A stretch of DNA of 64,000 nt from Nesterenkonia pannonica (GTDB lineage Bacteria; Actinomycetota; Actinomycetes; Actinomycetales; Micrococcaceae). How positions within the stretch are numbered: position 1 is the stretch's first letter; every line of letters begins with the position of its first letter. The stretch lies in the NCBI RefSeq assembly GCF_019575955.1, contig NZ_CP080575.1, positions 1 through 64,000 of the forward strand, read 5' to 3'. Made by a program: the position numbers and the translations under genes. Positions 24,031-33,852 of the stretch are shown here, in pieces. The notes beneath the pieces were generated by a model, which did not search any database, had not been told where the DNA came from, and saw only the letters and a list, made by a program, of their open reading frames with translations.

Positions 24031-24923
24031 GTGCTCATCGGTGGCCATAAGTGCGGCCGCTTGAGCGGCGTCGCCCTGGCGATGGTGCTGTCCGCCGCGG
24101 TCTTCCACGCAGTGTGGAACCTGGCGGCCAAGACTGCCCGCGGGGACACCACCGTCCTCATCTGGATGTACTACTCGATGGGCTGCCTCATCACCCTGCC
24201 GATCGGCATCGTCCGCGCCGTCGTCACTGGAGCTGACCATGGCTGGGAGCTTCCCTGGCGGCCTTGGTCACCGCGGTGCTGCACATCGTCTACGCCCAGC
24301 TGCTGCAGACCGGCTACCGGAAGGCCGAGCTGGGCGTGGTGTATCCGGTGGCCCGCGGCGTCGGCCCGGTGCTGACGATCGTGGTGGCCGTCGCCGTCCT
24401 GGGCGAGCGGCCCGAGAGCCTGGCGCTCCTCGGCGGGCTGGTGGTGATCGGCGGCATCCTGCTCGTGACGGGGCGGAGGCTGCTTCGGCGGTCCTCCGGG
24501 CTGGGAGTGGGGCTCATGTACGGTTCGGCCACGGGCGCGGCCATCGCGGCGTACACACTGTGGGACAGCTTTGCGGTGAACGGCCTGAGCATCGACCCGA
24601 TCCTGTACTTCGGGCTCAGCGGCGTGCTCCAGTCTGCTGTGATGCTCCCGTGGGTGGTGCGGAAGCGGGAGCTCATCGCCCCCACCTGGCGCAGCGACCG
24701 CCGAGCCGTCGTCACCATTGCGGTCCTGTCCCCGCTGGCGTACATCCTGGTGCTCTACGCCATGACGACGACGTCGGTCGCCCTGGTCGCCCCCGTGCGG
24801 GAGTCCTCCATCATCATCGGTTCTCTGCTGGCCTGGTGGCTGTTCAAGGAGAGGGATCCTCTCCGCCGGCTGGCAGGGGCCGCAGTGGTCGCCGCGGGGA
24901 TCGCGCTGATTGCCATCAGCTGA
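24031..24923 (+). CDS. EamA/DMT-family transporter
   Basis: Ten-helix drug/metabolite transporter built from two EamA repeats. Helices visible: [86 protein letters not shown] (the typical GERPS-type turn), then the second repeat ending [28 protein letters not shown] and [16 protein letters not shown]. The duplicated GER/KER motif before the last helices is diagnostic. One frame break near 24258. The start is GTG 24031 or TTG 24061. Substrate unknown. The ~130 bp that follow hold an open fragment but nothing I can call. Confidence 0.85.
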
Positions 24924-25061
24924 TCAGCCGCGGGGTCAGCGCCGAAGGCATTGCACCCGACGACGGGAGCTTCCTCGTGGAGGTGGAGGGCGCACCGGAG
25001 GACAGCGTCTGGTCACTCCAACCAGGCGTCGCCGCCGAGTGAGCGTCTTGGGGCTGAGCGC

Positions 25062-26138
25062 TCAGCCGACGTAGAAGGGGTAGTCGGTGTAGCCGCGCTC
25101 CCCGCCGACGTAGAACGTCTCCGGCTGCGGTTCGTTCTCCTCAAGCTCCTCCCGCCACCGGCGCGCCAGATCCGGGTTGGCGATGACCGCCCGTCCCACG
25201 CTCACAGCCTCAGCCAGGTCATGGTCCACGAGCTGCTCGGCGGTCAGCCGATCCGTAGGAACGCCGAAGCCGGTATTGGCCACCAGCGGGGCACCCGACA
25301 TGCTGCGGATGACCTGAACCATCTCCGACGCAGGGTCAGCACTGAGCACATCGATGTGTGCCATGCCGAGGGGTGCAAGCCCTTCGGCCAGCGCCCGGTA
25401 CGTGGCCAGGGCGTCGGCGTCGTCCTCCTCGAGAGCGCCCTGAATGTTGTGCTGAGGCGACAGGCGTATGCCGGTCTTGTCGCCGCCGATGGCCTGGGCG
25501 GTCGCGGCGGCGATATCGATCGCGAACCTGGCGCGGTTCTGCGGTGAGCCGCCGTACTGGTCAGTGCGATGGTTGGTGGTGGCGGCGATGAACTCGTGGA
25601 TGAGGTAGCCGTTGGCGCCGTGGATCTGCACACCGTCCATGCCTGCCGCCACGGCGTTCTCTGCGGCGCGGGCGAACTGCTGCACGGTCTGCTGCACCTC
25701 GTCGGTGGTCAGGGCGTGCGGCACCGGGTGGGGCTGCTTGCCCTCAGGGGTGCGGATCTCGCCGGGAGCGGCGATCGATGATGGTGCGGTGACCCGGCCC
25801 GTGGCGGAGATGGAGGGATGGCCGATCCTGCCTCCGTGCATGATCTGCATGATGATGCGTCCGCCCTCGGCGTGCACGGCCTCAGTGACCCGGCGCCACC
25901 CTCGATGTGCTGCTGCGTCTCGATGCCCGGCTGGCCGATCCAGGTCCGGCCCTCGCCCACCGGCCACGTGCCCTCGGTGGTGATCAGCCCCATGCTGGAC
26001 CGCTGCCGGTAGTACTCCACCACCGCATCGTTGGGGTGCCGTCCTCATCGGAGCGGATGCGGGTCAGCGGCGCCATCACCAAGCGATTGGCAAGGTTCAT
26101 GCTGCCGAGCGTCACGGGCGTGTAGAGAGCGGAGGTCA
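25062..26138 (-). CDS. NADH:flavin oxidoreductase, Old Yellow Enzyme family (alkene reductase)
   Basis: FMN-dependent ene-reductase of the NemA/YqjM class. Starts MTSALYTPVTLGSMNLANRL and contains VMAPLTRIRSDE, then a middle segment IIMQIMHGGRIGHPS, the active-site region MDGVQIHGANGYLIHEF (HGAN: His and Asn that hold the substrate) and YGGSPQNRARFAIDI. The C-terminal FMN phosphate site reads VSVGRAVIANPDLARRW and the end is YPFYVG, typical of the class. About 359 residues with breaks near 26030 and 25900. Physiological substrate unknown; relatives reduce nitro compounds and unsaturated carbonyls. Confidence 0.9.
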
Positions 26139-26264
26139 TCGGAGTCCTTGATCGAGAAGCAGGGGTACGGTCAGGGCCAACCCGCCCGTCCCCTCAGCAT
26201 TCCGCACCGTGGCAGACCCCACACCCGGTCGGCCCGAAAGCAGGCTTACGGTGCGGGGGCAGGC

Positions 26265-27904
26265 TCAGCTGCTGCCCGCAGCCGCGGAGGCGAGCTCCTC
26301 CATCTGGTCCCGGCGGTCGACGACGTATCTGGTCTGCCGCATCCGCGACGTCACCGGCCGCATGAGCACGTCTCCCAGCGCGATCCCGCCGGCGATCGCC
26401 AGAATGATGATCAGCGCGGTGAAGAGCTGGTGAAGCCCAGCATTCATCATCTCGGATGAGGAGCCGAGGGCGATCTGGTACATCCCGCGGAAGATGATGA
26501 GGCCTGGAAGCATGAACATCATGGCAGGCACTGCGATGACGAGGATGGGCGCCTGCATGCGCAGCGCGATGATGCGGGCGAGCGCCCCGATGACCACAGC
26601 CCCACGATGGGTGAGAACCAGATCCCCAGCCCGAGAGTGTCGGCCGCGTAGTACGCCGAGAATCCCAGACAGGCCACTGCGCCGGTGGGCAGCAGCAGAC
26701 GCCAGGGGCCTGTTCGACGATGGCTGCCGTCACACCGGTGGCCAGGACGAGGACCGCGAGCGCGGACGGGTGGTAGAGGTGCGTGATGCCCTGGACGATC
26801 TCCACCTCAGGGGCGCCCAGGACGTCGGCGACGATGACCGCCGTCATGATCCCCGCCGTCATTCCGGCGAAGGACACCAGCGTGGAGACCAGGCGGTAAG
26901 CGGCGGTGATGGGGAAGGAGTGGATGACGTCCTGCATGGCGTTGACGATGCGCACACTGGGAAGAAGGATCATGAGGCCTCCGGCGACCACCATGGAGGG
27001 GGTGATGTCGGCCCCGAGCCAGAGGGCGGAGAGCGCGACCGAAGTGGCTGCGAATCCGCTTACTGCGAGGGTGAAGATCTCCGGGACCCTCCACGCATGC
27101 AGCTGGCGCGTGATGCCCAGCACCAGGAGTGTGGCGGCGAAGCCGAGGAACGCATCCAAAGGTGGAGCGCCGGTGTAGCTGGCGAACAGGCCCGCGAACA
27201 GTGCGCCCGAAACCGTCACGACCCAGCGGGCGTAGGGCTTGGGCTGGCGTCGGATGTCCCGCAGGCGCTTCTTCGCCTGCGCACGCGTGACGCGGCCGGT
27301 GATGATGTCTGTGACCATCTGGTGCAGCTCGCAGAGCGCACGGAAGTTGCCGGACCAGGATCGGACCACGCGGACCCGCGAGTAGGGGAACCTCCTCGGG
27401 CGCCCAGTTGAAGATGATCGACTGGTTGGTGATGTCCACGTCGGTGTGGTCCATGCCGTAGGCGGCAGTGACCGCGATGATGCTGGTCTCTACGTCGAAG
27501 GCTCCCGCCCCGTAGCGGAAGAGGGTCTCGCCGAGGTCGAGGACGAAATTGATGGTCTCCAGCTCGTCGGCCTCGTGGGTCTGCTCGGCGAGGATGGGGT
27601 TGGCGTAGGGCGTGCCGGTGAGCCGGTCGACCAGCGGCAGGACAGCGGTGGCCGTCTGCACAGGCTCGATGACGCGCCGGAAGATGTGGCGCGTGTCGGC
27701 CCTCTGCTCGAAGGCGGACGGGTCGAAGGCCTGCTTCTTCGGTGCGCGGCCGCGCCGCTGCTCCCGAGGCTTGCGGCGCGGATCCTTCTTCGGTTTCTCG
27801 GCCTCCTCGTCGGCAGCAGGCCTGACCACCGGCATCAGCTGCGAGGTGGTGTCAGGCTTCGAGACGGTCGGGTCGATGGGGACTGGTGGGCGGTGAGGCG
27901 GCAT
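26265..27904 (-). CDS. ThrE-type threonine/serine exporter
   Basis: Membrane exporter of the ThrE/YjjP-YjjB family in one chain of about 546 residues. A ~115-residue charged, Pro/Lys-rich N-terminus (AEKPKKDPRRKPREQRRG) is followed by the ThrE signature DLGETLFRYGAGAFDVETS and ITNQSIIFNW, then ten hydrophobic helices, ending MFMLPGLIIFRGMYQIALG and VLMRPVTSRM. GTAAGC at 27058 and GCTTAC near 26894 are GCCGGC lesions: the restored sequences TLAAGGFAAT and AAGRLVSTL match the second ThrE copy at 60848-62845. Breaks near 27390 and 26700. Follows the gas-vesicle operon by 200 bp on the same strand, with no clear terminator between. Confidence 0.88.
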
Positions 27905-27977
27905 AGGCCCTCCAAGGCATCTGTGAGGGTTGCAGGGGATGAACAATCGGATCGAGGCGGCGTGAGGCTCGGGACTG

Positions 27978-28001
27978 CACTTTGACGGCGTCGTCAGAGT
28001 G
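27978..28001. promoter_or_regulatory. Inverted repeat upstream of the ThrE gene
   Basis: CACTTTGACG, spacer GCGT, CGTCAGAGTG: ten-base arms with one mismatch. It lies 74 bp upstream of the ThrE start and 103 bp after the last gas-vesicle gene. There is no T run on either side, so an operator is as likely as an attenuating hairpin. Confidence 0.35.
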
Positions 28002-28103
28002 CCAGAAAAGTCCCGTGAGAGATGTTGAATACCCTTCGAAGCTCCGGTCCTCGACAATGCTCCCACGCGCGGGAGGCACGGCACAACGCCTCGGGCGGGG
28101 CGC

Positions 28104-28903
28104 TCAGCCGCGGCTCTCAGCGCGCTCGCCGCCCATGGGCACCTCGAGGGCCGAGAAGGAGTAGGAGGCCACGGGCCGAGGAATCGAATGCGGGTCCCCG
28201 GGGCCTCGTCCTGGATGGCGGAGAGCTCGGCGCCCAGGTCCTCGATGCGGTCCGCGCGAAGCAGACAGGCTGCCGAGAGCACGCGCACGAGCCCCTTCGC
28301 GTGCTGAGCGCTGGTGTACTCCTGAAGCTCCGAGCTGTGCTGGGCGATTCGCTGCCGATAGTCGGGGTAGAGACGGTCGGCGGCCTGGTCCGTCAGCTGC
28401 TTCTGCAGCTTCTCCAGGCGCTTCTCCAGCAGCCGACGCACGCCTGCGGGCCTGGACTCCATCTCCTCACGGAGCTGAGCGACCGACGGGTCGTCCTGAG
28501 CGAACTCGTCCGGGTCGAGGCTGATCTCGACGCGGAGCTCCGAGGAGCCCTCCAGCTCATCGAGCCGAGTGCGCAGCTCGTCCCCAGCGCTGTTCAGCCA
28601 GGCCTGAAGCTGGTCGTCGGCCGTGGCGCCGCCGTCCTCGTCCGGTCGGACGATGACGTTGAAGGAGACCGGCAGCACACTGGCCGCGCTGCTCCAGCAC
28701 GCCTCCACGACGTCGCTGTGCTGGAGCACCCACCGCTTCACGTCGTCATCCGGACCTTCGTACGGGGCCGCGTCGTGGGTGTGCACCACCGCCGCGACTC
28801 CCGAGGGTGCGCTCACGATGTGGAGGTCAGCACCGTTGATTCCCCTCTCTTCGGGAAGCGGGCTGTTTACCGGGACCAGGGCGTAGATGTACAGGGTCCT
28901 CAT
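28104..28903 (-). CDS. gvpL: Gas vesicle protein GvpF/GvpL family (distal copy)
   Basis: GvpF/L proteins are minor gas-vesicle components thought to help nucleate assembly. Starts MRTLYIYALVPV and contains VAAVVHTHDAAPYEGPDDD, SAASVLPVSFNVIV (the LPLxFGT-like motif of the family) and a long charged coiled coil (LLEKRLEKLQKQLTDQAADRL). The end, RFLGPWPPYSF followed by a short acidic tail, is the family hallmark and appears after restoring one base near 28170. About 266 residues. GTAAAC near 28868 read as GCCGGC gives VPAGSPLPEERG. Last gene of the operon, 2 bp after gvpK. Whether it is GvpF or GvpL by orthology cannot be told here; I use gvpL by position. Confidence 0.85.
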
Positions 28904-28905
28904 AG

Positions 28906-29229
28906 TCAGCCGGATCCTCTCTCGGTCTCGTCGGCCCACTGCTGCGGGTTGATGAGCTTTCCCACGACCTCATCGACGACTTCGTCCAGACCGCGGTGCA
29001 GGTCCGAGACGGAGCCGGTGATGCCGTGATCGGCTTTGATCTGGTCCATCGCCTCATCGAGCTCCAGCAGTGCTTCGCCGAGGCGGTTCTGCTCCTCCTC
29101 CGTGAGGTCACCGCCTTCCATGCGTCGCACCGCCTGGGTCTCCAGCGCCTCCTGAATGACTTCGACCAGGGTGACGACGAGCGTGAGCACGCCGTGCTTC
29201 AGGCTTTCTTCGTCAACCTGCAGCGCCAT
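28906..29229 (-). CDS. gvpK: Gas vesicle protein GvpK
   Basis: A 107-residue acidic protein with an intact frame. DEESLKHGVLTLVVTLVEVIQ, ETQAVRRMEGGDLTEEEQNRLGEALLELDEAM and the C-terminal DEVVDEVVGKLI helix match GvpK. GvpK is needed for vesicle assembly but its mechanism is not settled. Its start overlaps the stop of the upstream GvpA-family gene by 17 bp and its stop is 2 bp before the next start, so the four distal genes are tightly coupled. Confidence 0.92.
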   Translation of the reverse strand: MALQVDEESLKHGVLTLVVTLVEVIQEALETQAVRRMEGGDLTEEEQNRLGEALLELDEAMDQIKADHGITGSVSDLHRGLDEVVDEVVGKLINPQQWADETERGSG

Positions 29230-30138
29230 CGCCTACCTCCTTCGCCTCGGTGCTCCACTCGGTGAGGTGCTCCCTCCAGCGCTCCGGGTGGGACGATGCC
29301 AGGCGGAGCACGGAGTGGGATGTCTCCACCACCAGGATCTCACTCTCATCGGTCGGGTTGGACCGGCGCTCGAGCGCGACGGACAGCACATCCGCCGGAT
29401 CCAGCCGCACGGAGGCCCGGGAATCCATCGGCGATCTCCAGGTGAGCTCCGTCCTTCCGGACGCCGAATCCGCGCCCAGCGTCGCGCGTCCCCGCGCCAG
29501 GTGGTGCTGTTCGCCAGTGTCTCCAGGTACCAGACGTGCCCGCTCATCCGGGGAGTGGCTGCCTGATCCGGCAGCAGGCTCTTCGAGCTCCGGGGCGCAC
29601 CGATGCTCTCCTGAACGAGGCTGGCGAGCCGTTGCGGATCGGCGGCTGAGAGGGTGGCCTCGCTGCCTCCCTCAGTCCGTACGAGCAGCCGCGTCCGGGC
29701 TTCGCCCCAATCGACGCGTCCTCGAACGGCTCGATGCTCTCGATCGCTGTGAGGGGCGCCTCCCAAAGCGTCTCCGCGGGATCGCGGCGATGGATGAGGA
29801 GCCGCTCGGTCGTCACATACGCCCTGCCGGGGCGCCAGGTCCGATGGAAGCCTGGTAGTGGCTGGCGGCCATGGCTGCGATGACCTCTTCGTCCGGGCCC
29901 ATGGCCAGGTGCTTCGCCAACGACTTCTGCACCCACGCGCGCGTCTGGTCGTCCCACTGCCGCATCATGCCGTACTCGAGCATCGTCTCAATGCCGGCGA
30001 TGGTCGCCCGCAGATTGACGCCGATCAGCGGGATGTCGGCCACGGAGATGATGAGGTCCAGATTGAGGTGGACCCCTTGTTCAGGAGGACCTCGAGGAGG
30101 TCGGGCAGGGTGGCATTGGGATCGCGGGTGGGCTCCAT
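29213..30138 (-). CDS. GvpA-family protein fused to two PH-like domains (GvpS position)
   Basis: ATG 30138 gives MEPTRDPNATLPDLLEVLLN; one G restored near 30076 continues as VHLNLDLIISVADIPLIGVNLRA, a GvpA/J/S shell-protein domain (residues ~10-75). Shell proteins normally stop soon after; here the chain continues for ~230 residues. Residues ~105-190 read AYVTTERLLIHRRDPAETLWEAPLTAIESI and later LLVRTEGGSEATLSAADPQRLASL, alternating hydrophobic strands and a last helix as in bacterial PH/GRAM-like domains. A second similar unit covers the rest: VWYLETLANSTTWRGRATLG, SRASVRLDPADVLSVAL, ILVVETSHSVLRLAS and a final helix HPERWREHLTEW. Frames break near 29835, 29700 and 29470. The PH-like assignment is from pattern only. 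I do not know a characterised relative. Confidence 0.6.
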
Positions 30139-30188
30139 GGCCGACCGGTCCGCGTCAGCCGTCGAATGTGGCTGCTTCACAGCGCTGC

Positions 30189-30656
30189 CTACTCGGCGCT
30201 GCGGGCTGAGAGCGACTCCTCTTCGGCGTCCTCACCCGTCGTCTCGGGAAGCGGCTCGCCCTCGTCGCTCTCGAGCTCTTCGGCGCCGCTCTGCTCCAGG
30301 CTGCGCGCGTAGGCGCTCTGCCACCCGCACCATGGGCAGAAGGTGTCCATCAGCTGCTTCAGCGACGCACGCTTCCCGCACTCGGGGCAGGTGTCCTTCT
30401 CCTCCATGGCTTCCTGCCATGCGGCCGTCTCACGGTCCGTTCCCGCGGGGAAGTCCAGACCGAACTTCGCTGCGGTTTCGAAGGAGGCGAGGGCCGCACG
30501 GATGCGGATTCCGAGAAGCTCCACCCCGGCGACTGAAACCATGATGTCTGCGTTGAGGACCAGGCCCTTGTCCAGGAGGGTCTCCACGACCTGCATCAGC
30601 GTTCCTTCGCGGTCCCGCTGCGGTTCCATCGCCTTGCCGGGCTGTCTCGTCGCCAT
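30189..30656 (-). CDS. gvpJ: GvpJ-like gas vesicle protein with C-terminal zinc ribbon
   Basis: Intact 155-residue frame. Residues ~17-70 are a GvpA/GvpJ-type shell domain (LMQVVETLLDKGLVLNADIM, VSVAGVELLGIRIRAALASF). A linker leads to two CxxC knuckles, C90-P-E-C93 and C107-P-W-C110, spaced like a rubredoxin-type zinc ribbon (DTCPECGKR ... FCPWCGWQSA). The last ~40 residues are acidic and disordered. GvpJ is thought to cap or shape the vesicle tip; a metal-binding ribbon on such a protein is unusual in my experience. The frame is unbroken, so the fusion is not an assembly artefact. Lies 50 bp upstream of the GvpA-PH gene and 55 bp after gvpO. Confidence 0.8.
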   Translation of the reverse strand: MATRQPGKAMEPQRDREGTLMQVVETLLDKGLVLNADIMVSVAGVELLGIRIRAALASFETAAKFGLDFPAGTDRETAAWQEAMEEKDTCPECGKRASLKQLMDTFCPWCGWQSAYARSLEQSGAEELESDEGEPLPETTGEDAEEESLSARSAE

Positions 30657-30711
30657 AGTGCTCTCCTCAGGGGTAGGTGAGTGCCGCCGGAGCGGGCACT
30701 GGGTCGAATCC

Positions 30712-31247
30712 TCAGCTGGGGCGGCCGCGGACGTAGCGGCTGGTCCTGCTGTAGCCGAGGAGCTCCGCGTCGGGGCTCAGACTCACCTCATACTCTGCCA
30801 GGAGGTCGGCGGTGTCAGGCACGCGCCTGGACTCCACCACTTCCATGCTCACTGTCCACCCCTCGCTGGTCTTCTGGACTCCGATGATGGACTCCGGGGT
30901 TCGGCCCACGAGGCTCTCGAACTGCTCCCGGGCTTTGCGACTGGCAGCCACCGCCGTCACCTTGGACGACCGCTCGCTGCCTGATGCCTTCTGAGCCTCG
31001 GCGGACTTCTGACCCTCCGAGGACTTCTGCCGCTCGGGCGACCTCTGACTCTCAGTCCGCTCCGACTGGCTGCGGGTGCGGGCAGTGCCTTTGGCGGCGG
31101 TGCCGCTGCTTGAGCTGCTCTTGGTGCTTGAGGACGCAGTGCGCTTCGAGGCGTCGCCCCCGCTCTGCTTGGAGCTCTGCGAGGAGCTGCTCCGCTTGGC
31201 GGGGTCCGCTGGCTGCTCGTGCTCTTCTCTGCTTCGTCTTCACTCAT
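30712..31247 (-). CDS. gvpO: Gas vesicle protein GvpO with long basic disordered N-terminus
   Basis: The C-terminal ~90 residues are the GvpO domain: AREQFESLVGRTPESIIGVQ, GWTVSMEVVESRRVPDTADL, LAEYEVSLSPDAELLGYSR and a final RYVRGR. In halophiles GvpO is a regulatory or assembly protein; the actinobacterial domain is always in the gvp cluster. The first ~90 residues after MSEDEAEKSTSSQRT are Ser/Lys/Gln-rich (KSSSSSGTAAKGTARTRSQ, SPERQKSSEGQKSAEAQKAS), reconstructed across breaks near 30957 and 31200. Start ATG 31247 has AAGGAGG upstream. It overlaps the gvpG stop by 8 bp. Confidence 0.87.
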
Positions 31248-31499
31248 GGGTCCTCCTTGTAGGGTTTCGGCGCTGACTGGCCTCCATAAGTCGCGCAATG
31301 AGCTCTCGCTCCAGCGCTGCGGCCTCGTCCTCGCTCAGCTCTCCAGCATTCCGGGCGTTCTCCACCTCGAGGAGCTGACGCCGGATGGTGTGCGGATCGT
31401 AGTGCTGCTGCTCAGCCTCCTGGGCGATCTGCTCCGCAAGCCACACAGTGCCGCGCAGGGTGCCAGCGGCAGGCCCAGCAGCGATGTGAACAGCCCCAC
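31240..31499 (-). CDS. gvpG: Gas vesicle protein GvpG
   Basis: GTG 31499 gives VGLFTSLLGLPLAP, the standard hydrophobic GvpG start; after restoring one C near 31462 it continues RGTVWLAEQIAQEAEQQHYD, PHTIRRQLLEVENARNAGEL and SEDEAAALERELIARLMEAS. About 86 residues, usual for GvpG. The family is a small coiled-coil accessory protein needed for vesicle formation in heterologous clusters. It begins two bases after the gvpF stop and overlaps gvpO. Confidence 0.88.
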
Positions 31500-31501
31500 G
31501 G

Positions 31502-32254
31502 CTACACCTCCGGTACGAAGTCATAGGAGCCTGCGGCCCCACCAGGCGGAACCTGAGCCGGGGTGATGCTCCCGGGCGAGATCCTCCACAGCCTGCTCGA
31601 AGTCCTCGAGCTGACCGTACTCTACGAGGACCGCCGCTTCGACCACATCATCGGGCTGGCGACGGTCATGGATCATCAGATCGCTCGTGACCTCCTCCAG
31701 CCGGTCGATCACCGGCTCGGCCGCCTCAGGCTGACGCTCCTCGAGCGCCCGCACCATCAGCTCGCCGAGCTGGATCCGCTGAGGACGCGTCTCATCCTCC
31801 GTCGTGCCCGCTATGGCGGCCTGGAGCTCCGCCGCAGCGGGAACCTCCTCGACGATGGCTCGGAGCTCGTCGTCCCGGCTGAAGGTCACCGTGACGGTGA
31901 ACTGCGTCCGCCCGGCGACCGACTCGAGCCCAGCGGCATACGCATCCTCGTTGGGCTCCAGGACCTCGGCCTCCACGGCATCGGCTCCGGGAATGATGGT
32001 GCCGAAGGCCAGCGGAAGGACAGGCCCGGCGGCTGCGAGCGCGTCCAGAAGCTGCGTGTGGGCCAGCAGGTCCGCCGGGGTCCCCAGCACCTCATCAGGA
32101 TCCGTCTCGCTGATCACCGCAGCCACTCGCCCATGAGCCACGAGGCGCACGGCACCTCCCTGCACACCCTCGGATGAGGGCGGCAGCTCGGCATCTGCGG
32201 GGACTACGGCGTAGAGATACGTGTCCTGGGGGAATCCCCGGAGGCGTCACTCAT
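31502..32254 (-). CDS. gvpF: Gas vesicle protein GvpF (proximal copy)
   Basis: ATG 32254 overlaps the gvpA stop as ATGA. After restoring one C near 32233 the N-terminus reads [20 protein letters not shown], then [40 protein letters not shown] and [12 protein letters not shown] (LPLxFGT-type motif). A ferredoxin-like first half and a helical second half ([20 protein letters not shown]) follow. The C-terminus, reconstructed across two breaks near 31530-31560, ends [17 protein letters not shown], the GPWPPYSF-like hallmark. About 250 residues. GvpF is thought to bind GvpA and nucleate the shell. Confidence 0.88.
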
Positions 32255-32643
32255 TCAGATCGGCTGCCTGCTCGGGAGCGGGTGCCCTCTTCCTCTTCGT
32301 CGTCGTCGCCTGTGACGGCTTCCTTGAGACCTTCGACGGCACCCTGCGTCTTGTTCTTGGCGCCGCCCTGAGCCATGCCGCTCATGAGGTCGGGCAGGTC
32401 ACGTCCGCCCTGGTTGCTGAGGTCCAGCCGGTTGGTGGCCTCTGCGAAGCGCAGGTAAGTGTCGACGCTGGCGATCACGATGCGCGCGTCGATGGTGAGC
32501 ACCTCGATGCCCACCAGAGAGACCCGGACATATGCGTCGATGACCAGACCTTTGTCGAGGATGATCTCGACGACGTCCGCCAGCGAGCTGGAGGAGGGGC
32601 GGTCAACGTAGCTCCCTTGGGAGCGCGATGTTCCTACACTCAT
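32251..32643 (-). CDS. gvpA: Gas vesicle structural protein GvpA
   Basis: Intact frame of 130 residues. The shell core is [40 protein letters not shown] and [15 protein letters not shown], an unmistakable GvpA amphipathic helix-strand-strand-helix. Actinobacterial GvpA often has an extended C-terminus; here ~50 residues end in an acidic-basic tail ([19 protein letters not shown]). GvpA polymerises into the rib of the gas-filled cylinder. It is the third gene of the operon, 64 bp after the SRPBCC gene. Confidence 0.95.
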   Translation of the reverse strand: MSVGTSRSQGSYVDRPSSSSLADVVEIILDKGLVIDAYVRVSLVGIEVLTIDARIVIASVDTYLRFAEATNRLDLSNQGGRDLPDLMSGMAQGGAKNKTQGAVEGLKEAVTGDDDEEEEGTRSRAGSRSE

Positions 32644-32707
32644 TTCGATTACCTACTTTCACAGTTCGGCTCAGGGGTCCCTGAGCACATTGGGTTTCGG
32701 CCGCTTC

Positions 32708-33852
32708 TCAGTCTTCTTCCTCCGCTGGAGCCTCTTCCTCGGCGGGCTCTACGTCCTCTTCGTCCTCGGCAGGAGCGTCATCCTCCTCAGCGACGGGCTC
32801 CTCCTCGACGTCCTCAGGAGTAAGCTCTTCCTCGGGCTCGGCCTCATCCTCAGGTGCCGGTTCCTCCTCGACGTCCTCAGGCTCGGCCTCATCCTCGGGG
32901 CGGGCTCCTCGTCGACGTCCTCAGGCTCCTCCTCGGCGTACTGCTCCTCAGACTCCTCGGCGGGGACGTCCTCCTCGCCGCCTTCATCCTCCGGGGCGGT
33001 GTCCTGCTCGGATTCGGCGCTCTCGTCCTCGGCCGCCTCAGACGCTGCCTCCTGCTCCTGCTCCACTGCTTCCTCGTGGGACTGCACGAGCTCTCCGTCG
33101 CGGATCTCCCGCGCCATCCCTCGACAGAGTCGGGGTCCTGGATGACTTCGGTCATCACGTGATGGACGAAGAACTTCAGCTCGAGCCTGAACCGGCGGCC
33201 GACTGCTCGCCAGAGATTTCCGGTGCGCTCCACGAACCCTTGCGGGTGGTACTCGCCGATGGTGAGCATGCGGGTGAGCGTGGGCGTCACTTCGTGGAAG
33301 GACACGCTGCCGCTGATGCTGCCCTTCTCCCCGTGGATGACCACACGATGTGCGAGTCAGCCACCTGTTCGGTGATGGTCGCCTCCCAGGTTCTGTGGGA
33401 GAGGAAGACCTGTCCCTTGAAGCTGAGCTTGGTGTCGTCCACACGCTCGACGTTCTCAACCTTCCTCATGAAGGTGGGCCAGTCCTCGAACTGGGTGAAC
33501 GCGTTGTACGCGACGTGGAGAGGGACTCCGATGTCGGTCCACTCCACGATGTTGATGAACTTCTTTCCGGAGGAGGAGCTCGAGGACCCGGACCCCCGGG
33601 CAGCGCGTCCTTCACCTTCGCCTGGGCTCCCGACGCCACGCCTGATGCTGCGGCGGAGACCGGCGACTTCCCTTCGGCCATCTTCTCCGCGCCTGCCTTG
33701 ACGCCTTCTCCTGCGGCACCTCCGCCGCTTTCGATCCGCTCGGCGAAGTCGTCGACGCGGTCGCTCACGGAATTGATGGCTTTGCGTCCGAGGGCCTGTG
33801 CGTAGTCACCCAGCTGGGACTTCAGCCCTCCGAGCATGTCCTGATCGCTCAT
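32708..33852 (-). CDS. SRPBCC-family gas-vesicle cluster protein with acidic repeat tail (GvpZ position)
   Basis: About 381 residues. The N-terminus MSDQDMLGGLKSQLGDYAQA leads into a Gly/Ala/Lys linker. Residues ~105-250 are a START-like SRPBCC (polyketide cyclase/dehydrase) fold: WTDIGVPLHVAYNAFTQFED, WPTFMRKVENVERVDDTKLS, WEATITEQVADSHIVW and GSVSFHEVTPTLTRMLTIG. The remaining ~130 residues are almost all Glu, Asp, Pro and Ala, with a repeat built on PEDVEEEPAPEDEA. One repeat reads EEELTPED at 32818-32823; restoring GCCGGC gives EEEPAPED like its neighbours. SRPBCC genes occur in Streptomyces gvp clusters at the gvpY/gvpZ position (from memory). START the overlap: its ATG overlaps the preceding stop as ATGA. 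The ligand of the hydrophobic pocket is unknown. Confidence 0.75.

Noticed and set aside
24924-25042. Open fragment after the EamA gene encoding an acidic peptide
   Set aside because: No start, no ribosome site and no recognisable family; it is an extension of a shadow frame.
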